DNA of 64,000 bases from Palsa-883 sp035696165 (GTDB lineage: Bacteria; Pseudomonadota; Alphaproteobacteria; Acetobacterales; Acetobacteraceae). A model generated the notes under the pieces. That model did no database searches. It worked only from the letters and a program-made list of their open reading frames with translations, and was not told the DNA's origin. Positions within the stretch are counted from its first letter, which is position 1; each line of letters begins with the position of its first letter. The stretch is from positions 1 to 64,000 of the forward strand of contig DASRQX010000198.1 of the NCBI GenBank assembly GCA_035696165.1, written 5' to 3'. This document shows, in pieces, positions 59,482 to 64,000 of the stretch. Position numbers and translations under genes: made by a program.

Positions 59482-60252
59482 GTGAGGGCGACGCGGCTCG
59501 ACCGACTTCCCCACGACCCTGCCGCGGTCGCCGCGGCGCCGTCGCTGGCAACCCACCACTATGCCGTCATGGCGCCGCCGGATCGGCTGGCCCGATCCGG
59601 CGTGGCATTCGCCCCACAGCTCCGCAATAACGACACTCTTCCGGTTTGCACCTCGGTCGGACTGCTGAACGGCGCGCTTGGGATCGAGGCGCTGAACACC
59701 AACGGCGATCTCGCGATTGCCGAGGGGGTCGAACTGCCGTTCTACGCTGGCTGCGTCGGGTGCATACCGACCCCGGCGGCGATTGCCGCAACCGGCGGCG
59801 CGACGCTGCTGGATGTGCTGCGCCGGCAGAGCAGCCGCAGCTTCGACATCGGCGCCGCAGCACCGCTTTCAGCGGACTTCGCAGCCATTCCGGTAACCAA
59901 CCGATCCGGCCTCGCCAACAGCATGGCGCTGCTGGGTGTCGGCTATTGGGGGGTCGATCTCTACCAGCGGGACATGGAGACAGTTGGAGACAACCCCTGG
60001 GACGATGACGGGTCCTCGCCAGGAGCCGCGATCGGCGGTCATTGCCTTGTCGCGTGGGACCATGCCGGGCTGGGCGATACCGATACCGGGCGCCTGGCGA
60101 CGTGAGGGCGGTTCCAGTCGTTCACCTGGCGATGGGCGCGGGCACGGCTGCGCGAGGCATACGTGCTGCTGTGGCCAGAGTTGCAGCGGGCGGATGGGAC
60201 GAACTGGGCCGGCGTGGAAGCGGATCGGCTGCGGGCGGACGTCGCGCGCTAG
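59482..60252 (+). pseudogene. Papain-like (C1-type) protein interrupted by an in-frame TGA
   Basis: The frame from GTG 59482 reads APQLRNNDTLPVCTSVGLLN (Cys region), ELPFYAGCVGCIPTPAAIAA, ANSMALLGVGYWGVDLYQRD and AAIGGHCLVAWDHAGLGDTD (His region), which resembles a bacterial papain-fold protein. TGA at 60103-60105 stops it after DTGRLAT. In the same frame translation would resume as GRFQSFTWRWARARLREAYV, LLWPELQRADG, to TAG 60250, a protein-like tail. A TGG-to-TGA change of a Trp codon explains this. It may be a truncated but working protein or a pseudogene. The family call is by motif only. Confidence 0.55.
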
Positions 60253-60384
60253 TTGGCAGGCAACGGGACAGTTTGAACTCGCCGGACCGATAGCGGGTCA
60301 ACGCGGGGCGGTCCATGCAGGGCAGCCTTGACTCGCCGCGCGTCCCGTCGGTTCATCGGGATGGCCAGCGCAGCGAGGGAGGAC

Positions 60385-61125
60385 ATGGCCCCACCAAGCA
60401 AACAAGTCGCCAATTTTGCCGACGCCGTGCACGACATTCCCGACGGCTCGGTGGTGGCGTTTGGCGGCTTCGCCATGCCCGGCGTGCCCCACAACCTGAT
60501 CCAGGCATTGCGCGCGCAGGGGGCCAAGAGCCTCACCTGCATCGCCAACACCACCGGCGGCGCGCAGCAGCCGCGTATGCCCGATATCGGCATGCTGGTG
60601 GAGAACGGCCAGGTGAAGAAGGTGATTTGCGCCTTCACTGCGGCAACGCGCGCATCGGACGTGCTGCCGTTCACGACATATTACGAGGCCGGTGAGATCG
60701 AGGCGGAGCTGGTGCCGCAGGGGACGCTGGCGGAACGGCTGCGCGCCGCGGGTGCCGGCATTCCCGCCTTCTACACGCCGACCGCGGTCGGGACGGAGTT
60801 GGCCGAGGGCCGCGAAACCCGCGTGATCAACGGCCGCGAATACCTGCTGGAATACGCCCTGCCGGTGGATTACGCCTTCCTGCGCGCCAGCCGGGCAGAT
60901 ACGTTCGGCAACCTGCAATTCCATCGCTCGCAACGGAACTTCAACCCGGTGATGGCCACCGCGGCGCGCGTCACCATCGTCGAGTTGGATGAGGACATCC
61001 TGCCCGCCGGCGCGATCGATCCGGATGCGGTGCATCTCTCCGGCATCTTCGTGCATCGGCTGGTGCGCGTGCCGCCGGCGCCGGAGGGGATCTGGCCACA
61101 GCGGCGGCAGGAGCGTCGGCGATGA
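60385..61125 (+). CDS. scoA: 3-oxoacid CoA-transferase, subunit A
   Basis: Alpha subunit of a two-subunit CoA-transferase that moves CoA from succinyl-CoA (or another donor) to a 3-oxoacid such as acetoacetate. The 246-residue protein has the class I features PDGSVVAFGGFAMPGVPHNL, SLTCIANTTGGAQQPRMPDI, VPQGTLAERLRAAGAGIPAF, YTPTAVGTELAEG, LRASRADTFGNLQFHRSQRN. ATG 60385 is preferred because GAGGGAGG lies right before it; ATG 60361 is possible. ATGA overlap with scoB. Confidence 0.9.
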   Translation: MAPPSKQVANFADAVHDIPDGSVVAFGGFAMPGVPHNLIQALRAQGAKSLTCIANTTGGAQQPRMPDIGMLVENGQVKKVICAFTAATRASDVLPFTTYYEAGEIEAELVPQGTLAERLRAAGAGIPAFYTPTAVGTELAEGRETRVINGREYLLEYALPVDYAFLRASRADTFGNLQFHRSQRNFNPVMATAARVTIVELDEDILPAGAIDPDAVHLSGIFVHRLVRVPPAPEGIWPQRRQERRR

Positions 61126-61793
61126 ACGACACGAAAGGCCTGACCCGCCAGCAGATGGCGGATCGCATCGCGCTGGAGTTCCAGGAGGGCTGGATCGTCA
61201 ACCTTGGCGTTGGCATCCCGACACTTTGTTCCAATACCGATATCGGCGATCGCCACATCATCTATCATTCCGAGAACGGCGTGATTGGTTATGGGCCGAT
61301 CGCCCCGGCGGGTGAGGAAGACCTGAACCTGGTCAATGCCGGCGGGCAGAATGTGACACTCAATCCGGGTGCCGCGGTGGTGCATCATGCCGACAGCTTC
61401 GGCATCATCCGCGGTGGGCACATCGATGTCACCGTCATGGGCGCCTACGAGGTCGCGTGCAGCGGCGACTTCGCCAACTGGAAGCTCGCGGGCGCGAAGG
61501 GCGGCGGCATTGGCGGCGCGATGGATTTGGCGGCATGCGCGAAGCGGGTGTTCATCATCCTGGAGCACGTCACTCGCGGCGGTGCACCGCGGCTGGTGGA
61601 GCGCTGCACGTTGCCGGTGACGGCGCGCGGGGTGGTGAAGCTGGTGGTAACGAATTACGGATTGTTCGAGCCGGTGGGCGACGGGTTCGTGCTGCGCGAG
61701 ATTGCGCCGGGGTTCACCGTCGAGGAGGTGCGTGCCGCGACCGGGGCAGGTCTGGTCGTGCGCGGAGAGGTGCCGACGGTCCGGTTGGCGTAG
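61122..61793 (+). CDS. scoB: 3-oxoacid CoA-transferase, subunit B
   Basis: Beta subunit carrying the catalytic Glu in IIYHSENGVIGYGPIAPAGE. The 223-residue protein also shows WIVNLGVGIPTLCSNTDIGD, VHHADSFGIIRGGHIDVTVM, WKLAGAKGGGIGGAMDLAAC and VVTNYGLFEPVGDGFVLREI. Length and motifs are typical. ATG 61122 overlaps the subunit A stop, so the two are made in equal amounts. The substrate may be acetoacetate or another 3-oxoacid. Confidence 0.93.
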   Translation: MNDTKGLTRQQMADRIALEFQEGWIVNLGVGIPTLCSNTDIGDRHIIYHSENGVIGYGPIAPAGEEDLNLVNAGGQNVTLNPGAAVVHHADSFGIIRGGHIDVTVMGAYEVACSGDFANWKLAGAKGGGIGGAMDLAACAKRVFIILEHVTRGGAPRLVERCTLPVTARGVVKLVVTNYGLFEPVGDGFVLREIAPGFTVEEVRAATGAGLVVRGEVPTVRLA

Positions 61794-61949
61794 GGTTAAG
61801 CCGGCGTTGGTACACGCCACCTCTGCCGCGAAGAGCGGACCAAGGTCGTGGCGCGTAGCTACATGGGTGAGAGTCGTACCGCGGCACGACCCTCACCCTC
61901 GCCGCGTCGCGTCTCGACCTATCCCGCAAGTGCGGGCGACGTGTACTTG
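61794..61949. repeat. Spacer with partial palindromic repeat (copy C)
   Basis: This convergent spacer between scoB and dnaE carries CGCGAAGAGCGGACCAAGGT near 61829-61848, nearly the same as CGCGAAGCGGACCAAGGT in copy B (12043-12060). Further on, CACCCTCGCCGCGTCGCGTC forms a low-complexity stretch. It is probably a decayed member of the same dispersed family and may end both transcripts. Confidence 0.5.
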
Positions 61950-64000
61950 TTATAGCTCTTCGACCCGTTCCACACCTGGCAGGATCTTCATCGCCTGCGC
62001 CAGCTTGGGCGAGACATTGAACCCACCAGGTAACGCGATCTCGACCGATTGTTCCGCACCCAGGCGCGGCACCAGGAAGACGCGGCCCTTGCCTTTGCCC
62101 TCGCGCCCGAGCAGGGCCCGGATATGCGGCACCGCCGCGGTCTCCTGCAACCAGATGCGCATCCCGGCGCCCGCGTTCGCGGCCGCCTGATCGAGCGGCG
62201 TCACGTCCTGCGCGGTGATGCGGAATGCCTCGCCTTGGAACACCAGATCCGCGGTGACCAGCACATTCGCGCCGCTGCTGATCAAGCCCCGTGCGGTCGC
62301 CAACGTCTCTTCGAACAGCGTCACCTCAGTGGACCCGGAAGCGTCGGAGATGCGCACCCAGCACATCCGCTTGCCGGTACGGGTCATCCGTTCCTTGGTC
62401 CCAACGACATTGCCGGCGATGCGTACGCGCGTGACGCCGGTACGCGCCCGCGCCTCGACCTGCGCGCAGGGAGTGACACCGAGGCGGCGCAGCACTTGCA
62501 CGTAGGCATCCAACGGGTGGGCGCTGAGGTGGAAGCCGATGGCTTCGGCTTCGAACGCCAGCCGCTCGATCATCGGCCAGTCGGGCATGTCCGGCAGGCG
62601 CAGGGCCTCCTGCTTGCCGGCGTCGCCGAACAGGGCGATCTGGCCGGACGCGGTTTCCTCGGCCTGCGCCTGGGCACGGCGCAGAATCGTTTCGGCGCCG
62701 GTAAACAAGCGCGCGCGACTGGGTTCCAGCCGATCGAATGCGCCGGCCTTCGCCAGGTTCTCGACCTGCATCTTGTTGAGCTGGCGGGGATCGACGCGCG
62801 CGGCGAAGTCGGCCAGATCGGCGAACAGGCGATCGCCGCGCGCGTCCACCACCGCCTGCATCGCCGCCATGCCGACCTTCTTTACGGCGGCCAATGCGTA
62901 GCGGATCGCGAGCGTTCCGTCATCGAGCCGTTCCACCGTGAAATCGGCAGCGGAACGGTTGACGTCGGGCGGCAGGATACGAAGGGAGGCCCGCTCCGCC
63001 TCCTGCTTAAGCGCCGCCAGCCGATCGGTATTGCCGAGCGCGAGGCTCATGCAGGCGGCGATGAACACCTCGGGGTGGTTGGCCTTCAGCCAGGCGGTCT
63101 GATAAGCGAGCAGCCCATACGGCACCGCATGGCATTTGTTGAAGCCGTAGCCGGCGAACTTCGCCATCAGGTCGAAAACTTCGCTGGCTTTGTCAGGATC
63201 GATGCCGCGGGCGATGGCGCCCTTGGTAAACACATCCCGCTGCGCTTCCATCTCGGCGGGGATCTTCTTGCCCATCGCGCGGCGCAGCAGGTCAGCACCA
63301 CCCAAGGAGTACCCGGCCATCTTCTGGGCGATCTGCATCACCTGTTCCTGGTAGACGATGATGCCATAGGTCTCGGCCAGGATGTCATGGAGTTCCGGAT
63401 GCGGAGCCTCGGTTATGCCGGCGTGCTTGCGCCGACAGTACTCCGGGATGCTGGCCATCGGACCCGGGCGATACAGCGCGACGGCGGCCGGCAGATCCTC
63501 GAAACGGTCGGGCTTCATCTGGCGCAGCATGTCGCGCACGCCCTGGCCTTCCATCTGGAACACCCCGCCGGCGTCGCCGTGTCCCAACATCTCGTATGTC
63601 TTCGCGTCGTCCAGCGGCAGCCGGTTAAGGTCCACAGCGATGCCAAGGCCCCGCAACAGACCCTCGGCGCGCTTCAGGATGGTCAGCGTGGTCAGGCCGA
63701 GAAAGTCGAATTTCACCAAGCCCGCCTGCTCGACATACTTCATCGAGTATTGCGTGACCAGAAAGTCCGAGCGCGGATCACGGTACAGCGGCACCAGTTC
63801 GTGCAGCGGGCGGTCGCCGATCACCACGCCGGCGGCGTGCGTCGAGGCATGTCGATACAGGCCTTCGAGCTGCAGCGCGATTTCCAGCAGGCGCTGGATG
63901 GCCTCGTCGTCATCGCGCAACTGCTGCAGCCGCGGCTCACGTTCGATCGCCTGCTGTAACGTCACCGGCGCCGCCGGCATGTTGGGGATCAGCTCGGCGA
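61950..64000 (-). CDS. dnaE: DNA polymerase III alpha subunit, C-terminal part (runs off the window)
   Basis: The replicative polymerase. The window holds about 680 C-terminal residues and the start lies beyond base 64000, where the frame is still open (AELIPNMPAAPVTLQQAI). Visible parts: the palm/fingers with LEGLYRHASTHAAGVVIGD and the third catalytic Asp in GLVKFDFLGLTTL, GVFQMEGQGVRDMLRQMKPD, IVYQEQVMQIAQKMAGYSLG and FNKCHAVPYGLLAYQTAWLK, then a helix-hairpin-helix region, an OB-fold (VRIAGNVVGTKERMTRTGKR) and the C-terminal domain ending ERVEEL. The catalytic region present is intact. Confidence 0.96.
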   Translation of the reverse strand, partial: AELIPNMPAAPVTLQQAIEREPRLQQLRDDDEAIQRLLEIALQLEGLYRHASTHAAGVVIGDRPLHELVPLYRDPRSDFLVTQYSMKYVEQAGLVKFDFLGLTTLTILKRAEGLLRGLGIAVDLNRLPLDDAKTYEMLGHGDAGGVFQMEGQGVRDMLRQMKPDRFEDLPAAVALYRPGPMASIPEYCRRKHAGITEAPHPELHDILAETYGIIVYQEQVMQIAQKMAGYSLGGADLLRRAMGKKIPAEMEAQRDVFTKGAIARGIDPDKASEVFDLMAKFAGYGFNKCHAVPYGLLAYQTAWLKANHPEVFIAACMSLALGNTDRLAALKQEAERASLRILPPDVNRSAADFTVERLDDGTLAIRYALAAVKKVGMAAMQAVVDARGDRLFADLADFAARVDPRQLNKMQVENLAKAGAFDRLEPSRARLFTGAETILRRAQAQAEETASGQIALFGDAGKQEALRLPDMPDWPMIERLAFEAEAIGFHLSAHPLDAYVQVLRRLGVTPCAQVEARARTGVTRVRIAGNVVGTKERMTRTGKRMCWVRISDASGSTEVTLFEETLATARGLISSGANVLVTADLVFQGEAFRITAQDVTPLDQAAANAGAGMRIWLQETAAVPHIRALLGREGKGKGRVFLVPRLGAEQSVEIALPGGFNVSPKLAQAMKILPGVERVEEL

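Overview
The window is 64 kb of high-GC chromosome from an alphaproteobacterium. I infer Acetobacteraceae/Rhodospirillales. The evidence is an SspB-alpha type adaptor next to a class I fumarase, a circularly permuted tmRNA gene whose tag starts ANDN, ThyX instead of ThyA, GTG/TTG starts, ATGA/GTGA stop-start overlaps, and palindromic intergenic repeats typical of such genomes. No species call can be made from sequence alone.

Left part (1-25 kb), mostly housekeeping. A truncated IS1182-like transposase lies at the edge. It is followed by secG and tpiA, two small orphan genes, and a divergent tonB / TonB-dependent receptor pair sharing a GTTATAAC-centred palindrome. Next come sspB and fumA, then a decayed PIN-type toxin-antitoxin locus and a VOC protein. 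A queuosine block follows (VUT-family transporter, queA, tgt, queF, queG). After it come asd with a leader-like region, tmRNA (ssrA), thyX, an overlapping toxin-antitoxin-like pair, ribokinase, mrp, and the membrane quality-control set hflK-hflC-degP.

Centre (25-59 kb), one large exopolysaccharide / protein-sorting locus of the exosortase A (XrtA, PEP-CTERM) type. A minus-strand operon carries the PrsK sensor kinase, PrsR sigma-54 response regulator, PrsT TPR protein, an O-antigen-ligase-like protein, a small unnamed membrane protein and a glycosyltransferase. Divergent from it, after an atypical tRNA-Val gene, a plus-strand operon encodes an outer-membrane export lipoprotein, chain-length regulator, tyrosine autokinase, beta-barrel protein, ATPase, polysaccharide deacetylase, FemAB-like protein, glycosyltransferase and XrtA fused to an EpsI domain. 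Accessory genes follow: a beta-helix protein, a Gfo/Idh-SDR fusion, two more glycosyltransferases, two CelD/FemAB-like acyltransferases, a YdcF protein and a sugar-nucleotide epimerase. A PEP-CTERM protein, a likely XrtA substrate, lies inside the locus. In known XrtA systems PrsK/PrsR control PEP-CTERM genes with sigma-54, the polysaccharide is made and exported by these glycosyltransferases, Wzc/Wza-like parts and deacetylase, and XrtA processes PEP-CTERM proteins. The initiating sugar transferase and asparagine-synthase-like gene usual in such loci are not in this window.

Right part (59-64 kb): a small orphan gene, a papain-like gene interrupted by an in-frame TGA, a two-subunit 3-oxoacid CoA-transferase, and the C-terminal part of dnaE running off the edge.
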